Source: Malonomonas sp036526255 (GTDB lineage Bacteria; Desulfobacterota; Desulfuromonadia; Desulfuromonadales; Geopsychrobacteraceae). Taken from it: a stretch of 64,000 nt of DNA. Of the stretch, positions 14,839 to 24,828 are shown piece after piece. Both the position numbers and the translations under genes were made by a program. The notes beneath the pieces are model-generated. The model worked only from the letters and a program-made list of their open reading frames with translations, ran no database searches and was not told where the DNA came from. How positions within the stretch are numbered: the first letter of the stretch is position 1; every line of letters begins with the position of its first letter. The stretch lies in NCBI GenBank assembly GCA_036526255.1, contig DATCYW010000006.1:20503-84502 (forward strand), read 5' to 3'.

Positions 14839-17523
14839 TCACTCAGCAGCCGTGACCGGTTGCGCCTGCACAGAGTGAGCATTTGGTTTTTTAGCCGGAA
14901 ATGCGCTGATCAGACCCATCGCCAGCGCCGCCAGGTAAGGGAGCGACTGCACCAGCAGGGCGGCGCCCCAGAGGCGGGCACCGGGCAGGTCACCCCCCTG
15001 CAGCCAGATCACTCCAAGCGCTGCACCAATCAGCAGAATTGCCAGCACCGTCTCTTCAGCAGCGCTCAACAGTGCCTGCACCAGTCGCGGCTGGTTCTCG
15101 CACTTGGGAGTGCGGAAGAACGGCTTCTCTTTGGTCCAGAACCCGGCGACAACCGCTTTGGCGATGGTGTGCGACAGGGCCAGTCCGGCCCAGGCCGCGC
15201 CGAGGGTTTCCCAGCGGCTGGCTCGCACCCGGGTGCGGTAAAGGTAAATCAGCTTGAGCACCTTGAAGAAGAACAGCGCCAGTGGCGGAATCGTGAACAC
15301 TGCCAGCGGCGGATCGGTGTGCTTGGGATCGAGCAGGATCAGCAGCGACCAGAACAGTGCCCCGCAGGTGTAGAACAGGTTCAGTCCGTCGGCCAGCCAG
15401 GGGAGCCAGCCGGCGACGAAATGGTAGCGCTGGCCGCGGCTCAACGGGCTGTTATGCCAGCCGAACAGTGGCCGCAGATGGCGGCGCATGATCTGGATCG
15501 AGCCGTAAGCCCAGCGAAAGCGCTGTTTTTTATAGTCGATGAAGGTGTCGGGCATGACGCCGCGGCCGTAACTCTGCTCGACATAGCCCCCCTCGTGCCC
15601 CGCTTCAAAAATCCGCAGGCCGAGCTCGGCGTCTTCGGTGATGCACCATTCGGCCCAGCCGCCGACATCGCGCAGAACCTTGGCGCGTACCATGGTCATG
15701 GTGCCGTGTTCGATGATGGCGTTACGGTCGTTGCGGGTCACCATGCCGATATGGAAGAAGCCCTTGTATTCGGCGTAGCACATCTGCTTGAACAGCGAGC
15801 TGTCACCATCGTGGTAATCCTGCGGCGCCTGAACGAAACCGATCGATGGATTGGCGAAATAGGGGGTCAGATCGCGCAGCCAGCGCGGCGACACCTGGTA
15901 GTCGCTGTCGATGACCGCGATCACCTCGGCATCGGCGGCCGTCTGCTGCATGGTGAAGTTCAGCGCCCCGGCCTTGAACCCGGCCAGCGGTGCAACGTGG
16001 AAGAAGCGAAAGCGCGGGCCCAGGGTCGCGCAATGGGCCTCGACCGGCCGCCAGACGGCCGGGTCCTTGGTGTTGTTATCGATGACCAGCACCTCGAAAT
16101 CCGGATAATCCAATTTTGCCAGCGCGTTGAGGGTTTCGATCATCATCTCCGGCGGCTCGTTATAGGCCGGCACGTGGATCGACACTTTGGGGAAGATCTG
16201 TCCCGCTTCCAGCTCGCGCTCTGGAGTGCCGGCAAAAAAGCGCCGGCGTTTCTTGGTCCAGCTCGCCTCGGCCAGCTCGTGGGCCTCGGTCAGCAACACG
16301 AAGCAGATGCCGAGAAAACCGAACAGCAGGCAGATGCCGACCGAGATGGTCAGCAGGCTCTGATACTGGTGGGCGTAGTCATAGACCACCCAGACCAGGG
16401 TTGCGGCAATACCGTTGGCCAAGAGCGCCAGAAAGCTGCGGCCACGGCGGCGCAGGCTGGAGCTGTCGGTGAACAGGATCAGCGCCGCCGCCAGCCCGAG
16501 GCCGACAGAAAGTCCGGCCAGCAGTTTCCACTGCGGGATGCGGACAATCGGCTCGGTGAAGGGAAACTTCTGGTTGCGGTGAACATCAAACACCCCCCAG
16601 TAGGCGCCGACCGCGCCTTCAGATTCCGACTTCCACGGCTGATCGAAGGCCTCCATCAGGTAGTAGTCGTAATTGTTTTTTTCGGCCCGCTGCAGGTAAT
16701 TGCGCAGAAAGATCGCCTGGTTGGATTGCGAAGCGACCGACGCGCGGCGAGTCCGGCCGTTGCTCGGCCAGCCGACCTCAGCCATCAGCAGGCGCTGGTT
16801 CGGGAAGGCTTCGCCGAGCATCTTATAAGTGGCATCGACATGGTCGAGAGCGGCCTTCAGCGCCACCCCCTCCCAGTAGGGGAGAAAGTGCGCAGCGATG
16901 TAGTCGACGTGCGGTGCCAGTTCGGGGTTGGCCAGCCAGACGTTCCATGGTTCGCCGGTACTCACCGGCAGCTTCAACGCCTGGCGCATCCGCTCCAGAT
17001 AGACCGCCAGTTCGGCAACGGTCAGGTCGCCGCGTAGGATCGTCTCGTTGCCGACCACCACCTGGATGATGTTCTTGCTCTTTTTATTCTGTTTGACGAC
17101 TGAGATCAGCCGCTCCAGCTCCCGTTCATTCTCTTCTAGGTTGTCCGTCAGCCAGGCCCCCAGCGTCACCTTCATGCCATGTTTTTCGGCCAGCTGCGGA
17201 ATACTGCTCAGCGAGCCGCCGAGACCGTAGGTGCGGATCGCCCGCACTTGTCCGCGCAGCAGCGCCAGATCGGAGTCGATCTGCGCTTCGCTCGGGTACT
17301 TGCCTTCGACGGGATCATTATCGAGGTGTAGTGGGGAGAAGGACATCCCGGCGATCTGAGCCGGCCAGGGGGGTTCGGTGCTTGGCCGGTTTCCCCAGCC
17401 CCAGAGCAGAAAGGTGCCCAGGCCAAAGCCCAGAACAATGAGCAGGTTGAGACGAAAAGCCTTATTTTTCAGCATCTGTGGTCGGTCCGTACAGAAAGTT
17501 GAGGATCTGCGAAATGCAGTCAT
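14839..17523 (-). CDS. Fused GH17-like glucanase and family 2 glycosyltransferase
   Basis: After an N-terminal membrane helix (residues ~22-42) comes a GH17-type exported domain (~55-330: AIRTYGLGG, VVVGNETILRG, LMAEVGWPSNG) with a probable acid/base Glu in GNE and nucleophile in AEVGWP. Two further helices precede a cellulose-synthase-like GT2 domain with VIDNNTKD, VIDSDYQV, TEDAELG and QRFRW, the D,D,D,QxxRW set. Several C-terminal helices form the export channel. The GT2 part should polymerise a beta-glucan from a nucleotide sugar, and the GH17 part may trim or transfer it. Residue 17 (17475) is an alternative start. It is monocistronic and probably makes envelope or capsular glucan. Confidence 0.88.
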   Translation of the reverse strand: MTAFRRSSTFCTDRPQMLKNKAFRLNLLIVLGFGLGTFLLWGWGNRPSTEPPWPAQIAGMSFSPLHLDNDPVEGKYPSEAQIDSDLALLRGQVRAIRTYGLGGSLSSIPQLAEKHGMKVTLGAWLTDNLEENERELERLISVVKQNKKSKNIIQVVVGNETILRGDLTVAELAVYLERMRQALKLPVSTGEPWNVWLANPELAPHVDYIAAHFLPYWEGVALKAALDHVDATYKMLGEAFPNQRLLMAEVGWPSNGRTRRASVASQSNQAIFLRNYLQRAEKNNYDYYLMEAFDQPWKSESEGAVGAYWGVFDVHRNQKFPFTEPIVRIPQWKLLAGLSVGLGLAAALILFTDSSSLRRRGRSFLALLANGIAATLVWVVYDYAHQYQSLLTISVGICLLFGFLGICFVLLTEAHELAEASWTKKRRRFFAGTPERELEAGQIFPKVSIHVPAYNEPPEMMIETLNALAKLDYPDFEVLVIDNNTKDPAVWRPVEAHCATLGPRFRFFHVAPLAGFKAGALNFTMQQTAADAEVIAVIDSDYQVSPRWLRDLTPYFANPSIGFVQAPQDYHDGDSSLFKQMCYAEYKGFFHIGMVTRNDRNAIIEHGTMTMVRAKVLRDVGGWAEWCITEDAELGLRIFEAGHEGGYVEQSYGRGVMPDTFIDYKKQRFRWAYGSIQIMRRHLRPLFGWHNSPLSRGQRYHFVAGWLPWLADGLNLFYTCGALFWSLLILLDPKHTDPPLAVFTIPPLALFFFKVLKLIYLYRTRVRASRWETLGAAWAGLALSHTIAKAVVAGFWTKEKPFFRTPKCENQPRLVQALLSAAEETVLAILLIGAALGVIWLQGGDLPGARLWGAALLVQSLPYLAALAMGLISAFPAKKPNAHSVQAQPVTAAE

Positions 17524-17662
17524 GGCGAGAAGCGCCGGCGCGGATTATAGAGCCAAACCGGGGGGGGAATACCAGCAGTTTTTTTTGTCTCGAAAAGGAG
17601 CTTGAAATGATTGATAAATAACTATTTTTAAAAAGACTTCGGGGCGCTCAGTGGCGTCCGTT

Positions 17663-18296
17663 TCACTGTGTCAGGCCGTTCAGTGTTTCTTCCACCAGCG
17701 GCAACATCCCGCGGACAATCACCTCGATTCCGGCTGCGGTCGGGTGGATGCCGTCGGCCTGGTTCAGGCCCGGATCGCCAGCGACCCCGGCGAGGAAAAA
17801 CGGATAGAGCGGAACCTGATAGCGATTGGCCAGCTCGACATAGAGGCGGTCGAACTTGCTATAATAGCTTTCGCCCAGATTGCGCGGCGCTTTCATCCCG
17901 GTCAGCAGCGGCTGGACCCCGGCATCGCGCAGCCGGTTGAGGATGGTGCCGAGGTTCTGTCTGGTCTGTTGCGGGTCAAGACCGCGCAGCGCATCGTTGG
18001 CGCCCAGTTCGATAATCATCAGGTCGGGTTTTTCAGCCAGCGTCCAGTCGAGGCGCGCCAGCCCGCCGGCCGAGGTGTCGCCGGAGATTCCGGCGTTAAC
18101 CACCCGCACCCGGTGGCCGCGGCGCAGCAGCTGCGCTTCTAAACGCGCTGGAAAGGCGGTACTCTGCGTCAGGCCGTAACCAGCGCTCAAGCTGTCGCCC
18201 AGCACGACGATGACCAGAGGTTCCTGCCGTTGCTCCGCGTTGGCAGGGGTGACCATCAGCAGCACTAACAACAGCAACCTAACGAATGGAAATTTC

Positions 18297-18298
<2 letters not shown>
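17663..18298 (-). CDS. tesA: GDSL-type esterase/lysophospholipase (TesA)
   Basis: The start at 18298 gives a clean signal peptide (FVRLLLLVLLMVTPANA) and a 211-residue protein; a longer frame up to 18508 would run antisense through ybbA and is rejected. SGNH blocks are present: GDSLSAGYG with the catalytic Ser, the block II Gly, GANDALRG with the Asn, and DGIHPTAAG with Asp and His. TesA is a periplasmic thioesterase/lysophospholipase. It is divergent from ybbA, as in E. coli, and here the two start codons share the palindrome CATG. Confidence 0.9.
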
Positions 18299-18982
<684 letters not shown>

Positions 18983-18986
<4 letters not shown>

Positions 18987-21514
18987 ACGAACCACCGGTT
19001 TTGCGACAGGCCTGGCGTCTGGTCCGGCGCGAACTGCGCGGCGGGCTGCACGGCTTCGGAGTGTTCCTCGGCTGCTTGTTTCTGGGGGTCTTCGCCATCT
19101 CGGCGATCGGCAGTTTCAGCGCCGCCGCCCGGTCCGGTCTGTTGGCCGATGCCAGCGCCCTGCTCGGCGGCGATCTGGAAGTGCGGCTGGTGCATCGGCC
19201 GTTGGATCCTGCGCAGCAGGCTTATCTGCGCGAGCGGGGGCAACTCTCTGGAGTCCTCGAACTGCGGACCATGGCAGCGTCCTTGGATACCGAACGGCGG
19301 GTGCTGGTCGAACTGAAGGCGGTCGATGTGGCCTATCCGCTCTACGGTCAGCTGCCGCTGGACCCCGAGCAACCCTTTCAGTCAGCGCTGGCGCTGGACA
19401 GCGGCGACTATGGTGCGCTGGTGGAAGAAGCGTTTCTGCAGCGCCTGTCGATCCGGGTCGGGGAGAAGGTCCGGGTCGGAGCCGTCGATTTCGTCGTCCG
19501 CGGGGTGCTCAAAGCTGAGCCGGACCGAACCATCCGCGCCTTTACTTTAGGGCCGCGGCTGCTGGTCAGCCGGTCCGGTCTGGACGCCACCGGACTGTTG
19601 CAGCCGGGTAGCCTGGTGACCTATGCCTATCGGTTGCGGCTGGCCGATCGGGAGCAGGTCGATCAGCTCAAGCTGGATCTGCAGCAGCAGTTTCCCGATG
19701 CCGGCTGGCGGCTGCGCAGTTGGCGCGAAGCGGCGCCACGGGTGCGCTTTTTTCTCGAGCGGATGAACACCAACCTGACCCTGCTCGGCCTCTGCGCTCT
19801 GCTGGTCGGCGGCCTGGGGGTGAGCGGTGCGGTGCGCGGCTATCTGGGCAAAAAGGTGCTGCATATCGCTACGCTGAAATGTCTGGGTGCCTCAGCTCGG
19901 GTGATCTTTGTCGCTTACTTGTTGCAGATTCTGCTGCTCGGCCTGCTCGGTGCTGCGACCGGCTTGCTGGCTGGGGGGTGCATCCCTTTTCTGCTCGATT
20001 GGCTGCTTGGCGAGTCGTTGCCGATTCCACTGCAACCTGGTTTTTATCCGCAGGTGTTGCTGGTCGCGGCGCTGTTCGGGCTGCTGATCGCTTTGCTGTT
20101 TTCGCTTAAAGAGCTTGGTATCGCCTGCCGGGTGCCGGCGGCGGTGCTGTTTCGCGGCTATGTCGAAACCGAGCGCAAAAATCTGGGTAAAAAGGTCTGG
20201 CTGGCGATTCTGCTGACCGCCGGCCTGCTGATTCTGGTGGCGGTGCTCAGCAGTAGTGACCGGCGGCTGGCCGGCTGGTTTGTGCTTGGCGCGCTGGCCT
20301 GTTTCCTGATCTTCCGCCTGTTGGCCGGACTGGTGATCGCGGTTGCGCGCCGTCTGCTGCGTCCACAGCAGCCGGCGCTGCGACTCGGGCTGGCCAACAT
20401 CCATCGCCCCGGCGCCCCGGCCGGCAGCATCCTGTTTTCCCTCGGGCTGGGACTGACGGCGCTGGTAATGATCGTGCTGGTGCAGGCGAACCTGAACAGC
20501 ATGGTCAGCGACAGTATCCCCGCCGAGGCGCCGGCCTTTTTCTTTCTCGATATTCAGCCGGAGCAGGTGGCGCCGTTTGAGCAGCTGTTGAACGACTCCG
20601 CCGGACTGGTCAGGCTGGAGCGCTACCCGACCCTGCGCGGCCGGATTACCGCCATCGCCGGGGTGCCTGTGGAGCAGGCGCAGATCGACCCCAAGGTGCG
20701 CTGGGCGGTGCGTGGTGATCGCTTTCTCAGTTACAGCGCGGTGATGCCGTCCGGCACTCAATTGAGTCGCGGCGGTTGGTGGCCGGCCGATTACAGCGGG
20801 CCGCCGAAGCTGTCGCTGACCGCCGACGTTGCCGCCGGTTTCGGCGTGTCGATCGGCGACCGTTTGCGGGTGAATATTCTCGGTCGGGAGATTGACGCCG
20901 AAATCGCGAATCTGCGGACTGTCGACTGGTCGACGCTGGAGCTGAACTTTGCCCTGCTGTTCTCTCCCGGCGTGCTGGAGAATGCGCCTCAGACCCATAT
21001 TGCCGCCGTGCATCTGCTGCCGGAGGCGGAAGAAAGCGTCTATAAGCGCATTACTGATGCGTTGCCGAATGTTTCGGCGATTTCAACCCGAGAGGTCTTG
21101 GCGAATGTTTCGCGGACTCTGGCGCGGATCGGCGCAGCCTTTCAGGGGATGGCCGGGATCGCGCTGCTGACTGGCTTTCTGGTGCTCGCCGGAGCGGTCT
21201 CCGCCGACCAGCATCGGCGGATTCAGGATGCGGTGATCTTCAAGGTCTGCGGCGCGACCCGACGCGACATCCTGCTCAGCTTTGCCGCCGAATTCGCCCT
21301 GCTCGGACTGGCCGCCGGCGCGATCAGCATTCTGACCGGCGGGCTGGCGGCCCTGGCGATCCTCAAGGGGCTGATGGATGCGCCGTTCAATTTCTACCCC
21401 GGCATCGTTTTCGCCACGTTAGCGGCGGGGATCGGCCTGACCCTGCTGCTCGGGCTGCTCGGTACCTGGAAAGCTCTGGGGCAGAAGCCGGCCGGTTATC
21501 TGCGCGAGGATTGA
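18983..21514 (+). CDS. ybbP: FtsX-like ABC transporter permease YbbP
   Basis: The 843 residues contain an N-terminal TM helix at about 25-45, a large extracytoplasmic domain, and two FtsX-type helical bundles (around residues 260-400 and 700-830) separated by a second extracytoplasmic domain (~500-690). This is the YbbP double-FtsX architecture. It overlaps ybbA by 4 bp and is clearly its permease. The tesA-ybbA-ybbP neighbourhood is conserved with enteric bacteria, which supports a linked role in envelope lipid handling. I see no disruption. Confidence 0.92.
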
Positions 21515-21580
21515 CAGCGTCCGCCGATCTGGTTAGTGTCCACTGGCCGGATTGCACCTCTCATTTTCGCGGAGTTGAAC

Positions 21581-22861
21581 ATGCGCAAACTCGTTGCCAG
21601 TCTATTGATTCTTCCCCTGCTCCTTTTGTTCGGGGTGCTCTACTACAACAGTATTAAAACCGAGGAGACCTACCGGGCGCAGCTTGAACAGCTCAACCAG
21701 AATTATCCGGGGCTGCTGCGGCTGCAGCTGGTCGATTACCAGCGTGGTCTGCTGGAGTCGAAGGCGCAGCTTGCGCTGCAACTGCAGAATCAGCCGCCGC
21801 TGGACTTGACCCAACAGATTCAGCATCTGTTCTGGGGGCTGACCATAACCACCCGCCTGGCGGAGGAATCCCCCTTGGCAAAGCGGCTGGCGGCGCGCCT
21901 GCCGCTGGCGGATTTGCAGCTGATCACCGAAGTCAAACTGAGTGGCGCCTCGCAGACCAGTTTTGCTTTGCCCTTCGCTGATTTTGAAATTGAAGAGGGA
22001 CGATTGTCGTTCAAAAATTTGAACTTCAATTGCAGAATGAACGGACAGCTCAGCAGTGCAGAGATTGATTTTCAGCTGGGTGCCCTTGAGCTGCAGGAGC
22101 AGCAGTCCAGCCTGCGACTCTCGGGACTCGCGTTGACCAGTCAGCTGAGCGAACTGCAGGGGCTGCCGCTGGGGGGTGGCGAATTGACCTTGGCGCACCT
22201 CAGCGTGGCTGCCGCCGATCAGCCGGCTTTTGACCTGAAGGGGTTGCGCTATCAGGTGGCGTCCCGGCTGGATGGTGAAAAGTTTTCCAGTGCCTTGGCT
22301 TTGACGCTGGCCGAACTGGAATTACTGAATGAGAAATTTCGCGCGGCCGAGTTGAAACTGACGTTGGCCGGAATCGATGCAGCGACCCTGCGCAACGTGC
22401 AGCAGTCAGCACAGCAGCTGCAGGCCGATCTCCTTGAAGGGCAGGTTGATCCGCTGCTGCTGAAGTTACAGCTGTTCGGGCTCTATGCGCAATTGTTGCG
22501 CGACGGCACCAGTCTGCAGCTTGAGCGACTGGCGCTGCAGGCCGAAGACGGCGGTTTGCAGGGGCGGGGCGGGGTGAGTCTGGTCGGTACGGGGCCGCTC
22601 AGTTTCGAGCGGCTCAAGGCCGAGCTGCTGTTTGATCTTGATTCCGGCGCCTTTGCTGCGCTGTTCCGTCTGTTCGACAGTCTGCAACGGCAGGGGCAAC
22701 CGGCGCAGAATCGCGCGGTACTGACAGAGCAGGCCGAGCAGCTGGCGGGGGCTTTTATCCAGAAAGGGCTGCTCAGCCGCCGTGAAGATGGTGGTTATCG
22801 CAGTGAACTGAAAATCGAACAGGGCAACGCAGAGCTTAACGGCACTCCGTTTAGGCTCTGA
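21581..22861 (+). CDS. DUF945-like membrane-anchored protein
   Basis: The start at 21581 has GGAG seven to ten bases upstream; a frame from 21536 adds 15 residues without a ribosome site. One N-terminal helix (LVASLLILPLLLLFGVLYY) anchors a ~400-residue periplasmic beta-rich domain with many leucine/glutamine repeats. The overall plan matches the YdgA/DUF945 family, a poorly understood group of inner-membrane-anchored proteins related in fold to lipid-binding AsmA-like domains. It follows ybbP by 66 bp and may be in the same operon, in keeping with an envelope function. Confidence 0.7.
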   Translation: MRKLVASLLILPLLLLFGVLYYNSIKTEETYRAQLEQLNQNYPGLLRLQLVDYQRGLLESKAQLALQLQNQPPLDLTQQIQHLFWGLTITTRLAEESPLAKRLAARLPLADLQLITEVKLSGASQTSFALPFADFEIEEGRLSFKNLNFNCRMNGQLSSAEIDFQLGALELQEQQSSLRLSGLALTSQLSELQGLPLGGGELTLAHLSVAAADQPAFDLKGLRYQVASRLDGEKFSSALALTLAELELLNEKFRAAELKLTLAGIDAATLRNVQQSAQQLQADLLEGQVDPLLLKLQLFGLYAQLLRDGTSLQLERLALQAEDGGLQGRGGVSLVGTGPLSFERLKAELLFDLDSGAFAALFRLFDSLQRQGQPAQNRAVLTEQAEQLAGAFIQKGLLSRREDGGYRSELKIEQGNAELNGTPFRL

Positions 22862-22868
22862 GCAAAGA

Positions 22869-23609
22869 CTAAATCGACAGGCTGATCAGCTTGTCGGCGT
22901 AGAGCCCGTAGCTTTTATCGGCGCGCGGATAAAGGATCGCGCGCCGATCGTCTTCATCGCTCTCCATCACCCCGAGCAGCACGCTGAGCCTGAGTGTCAA
23001 CAGGTCCTCAGCGGTTCCCAGTGCCGTAACGAAGCGGCTGAAGGTCAAACGTAAACGGTTCTGCTGCACAACGCAAAGGCCGTCCTGGTCGATTTTATCA
23101 ATAATCATCCCGGCAGCTTTCCCCTGGCGTATTTTCAATTCTTCGATCTTCAGGTTGTACTCCGTCAGGCCGGCGGTCGAGACCGGAAACAGACTGGATT
23201 CGCTGCCGGTAATCCGCCGGCCGCCGTCAAGCCTGACCGCGGAGCGGTTCTGGTCGATCTGTGGCAGCAGCTGTTCAATGCTTTCCAGCGGTATTTTCAG
23301 CTGCAGCAGCTGTTCAACCAGCTCTTTTTCGAGAATTGCCCAGCCGATCTGATGCAGTTCGGCATCGGCGGTGGCGAAATCGACTTTGTCGATCCGCGCC
23401 GCTGATTGCAGTTCGTTGATCAGCTGCCGCAGCGACATGAAGCGTCGCCGGACGCGATCGTCCTTTTCTGCCGCAGAATGATTCGATTGCCGCGGATAGC
23501 CTTCCGGACGTGGTTGTTGTGGGTTGATGCGCGGGTAGGGCGAAATCGCTTCGATTCCGCGGAGAAGGTCCTGCGTCGGATATGTCGGTATTTTGATGTA
23601 GTCGGTCAT
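22869..23609 (-). CDS. Conserved hypothetical protein (246 aa)
   Basis: The start at 23609 has GGGAGGG spaced well; a frame from 23639 lacks this. The protein is cytoplasmic, with a proline-rich N-terminus (PYPRINPQQPRPEGYPRQ) followed by a helical middle (residues ~60-130, LRQLINELQSA, ILEKELVEQLLQL) and a C-terminal part rich in beta strands. It has one Cys. I do not recognise a family. It is convergent with the DUF945-like gene, seven bases apart, and divergent from the diguanylate cyclase. Confidence 0.7.
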   Translation of the reverse strand: MTDYIKIPTYPTQDLLRGIEAISPYPRINPQQPRPEGYPRQSNHSAAEKDDRVRRRFMSLRQLINELQSAARIDKVDFATADAELHQIGWAILEKELVEQLLQLKIPLESIEQLLPQIDQNRSAVRLDGGRRITGSESSLFPVSTAGLTEYNLKIEELKIRQGKAAGMIIDKIDQDGLCVVQQNRLRLTFSRFVTALGTAEDLLTLRLSVLLGVMESDEDDRRAILYPRADKSYGLYADKLISLSI

Positions 23610-23780
23610 ACATCCCTCCCTGGTGTCCTGCTTCCCCATCTATGGGGTTCTCCTTCCTCCTTATCGGCAGCTTGCGGCGATAACTTTAATGAAATATGCA
23701 TTTTTGCTGAGGATGATTGACATCTCAGGATTGAGCCTTTAAATTAGTGGTCTTAAATGTAAAGCTGCCGTTGGATCATT

Positions 23781-24824
23781 ATGAAAACAGAAAGCCTGCA
23801 TATTGCCGAAACCGGACGTCTGTCTGATGAGCTTGAGACGCTGGTCGAGATCGGCAAGGCCCTGACCTCGCACCTGACCCTTGAGGATGTTTACCAGGTG
23901 GTGATGGAGAAGGTCGGCAACCTGCTGCGTCCGCAGGCCTGGTCGCTGTTAACGGTTGATGAGCAGAGCGCTGAACTGTGCTTTGAAATCGTCGTTTCGC
24001 CGGCCGGCGAAACCCTGCGTGGCACCAGACTGCCGCCGGGACAGGGGGTGGCTGGCTGGGTGGCCGAGCACGCCACAGCGCTGCTGATTCCGGATGTCAG
24101 CAAGGAGCCGCGCTTTGCCAGCAGCATGGAAAAAAATATCGGTTTTGTCATCAGCTCGATTGTCTGCGTGCCGCTGGTCGCCGGCAATCGGATTGTTGGT
24201 GTTATCCAGCTGCTGAACGGGCTGGGGCAGAGTGAATTTACCGCGCAGGATCAGCGGATTCTTTCGGCGATTGCCGATTTTACCGCCATCGCCATCGAAA
24301 ACTCGCGGTTGCATCAGCGGGTTCGCGACCTGACCATCACTGACGACCTGACCGGACTCTACAATTCCCGCCACTTTCAATCGCTCTGTGATTATGAGAT
24401 GGAGCGGGCGACCCGCTACGGCAGTGAGCTGTCGATGGTGTTTATTGATCTGGACCACTTCAAGCTGGTGAATGACACCTACGGCCACTTAACCGGCAGC
24501 CGTTTGCTCAAAGAGGTCGGACAGCTGTTTCAGCAGACGATCCGCAAGATCGACCATGCGGCCCGCTATGGCGGCGATGAATTTGTCTTTTTGCTGCCGT
24601 CAACAGGCAAGAAGGGGGCATTGGGGATGGCGCAGAACGTTCTGCGTCTATTGCAGGCCGGCGAGTTTTATTCTGACTGCGGTCGGCGAATCCAGGTCAC
24701 CGCCAGCATCGGTGTCGCTACCTATCCCACCAACGCCTACTGTCTGCAAGAGCTGATCAAGCTCTCCGACGAGGTGATGTACGAGGTCAAACGCAGCACC
24801 CGCAATGCGGTCAAAAGCGCCTGA
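23781..24824 (+). CDS. GAF-GGDEF diguanylate cyclase
   Basis: A GAF domain (about 15-175) is followed by a GGDEF domain (~185-347). The active-site signature GGDEF (264-268) is intact, so c-di-GMP synthesis is expected. RxxD (RKID, 255-258) lies five residues before it, the geometry of the product-inhibition I-site. There are no membrane helices, so it senses a cytoplasmic ligand or partner. It is convergent with the hybrid kinase, four bases apart. No EAL or HD-GYP gene is in the window. Confidence 0.94.
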   Translation: MKTESLHIAETGRLSDELETLVEIGKALTSHLTLEDVYQVVMEKVGNLLRPQAWSLLTVDEQSAELCFEIVVSPAGETLRGTRLPPGQGVAGWVAEHATALLIPDVSKEPRFASSMEKNIGFVISSIVCVPLVAGNRIVGVIQLLNGLGQSEFTAQDQRILSAIADFTAIAIENSRLHQRVRDLTITDDLTGLYNSRHFQSLCDYEMERATRYGSELSMVFIDLDHFKLVNDTYGHLTGSRLLKEVGQLFQQTIRKIDHAARYGGDEFVFLLPSTGKKGALGMAQNVLRLLQAGEFYSDCGRRIQVTASIGVATYPTNAYCLQELIKLSDEVMYEVKRSTRNAVKSA

Positions 24825-24828
24825 GACG

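Noticed and set aside
14860..17037. 725-codon open frame on the plus strand
   Set aside because: It is antisense to the GH17-GT2 gene; translation is Gln/Arg/His-rich without domain signals, a typical shadow in GC-rich DNA.
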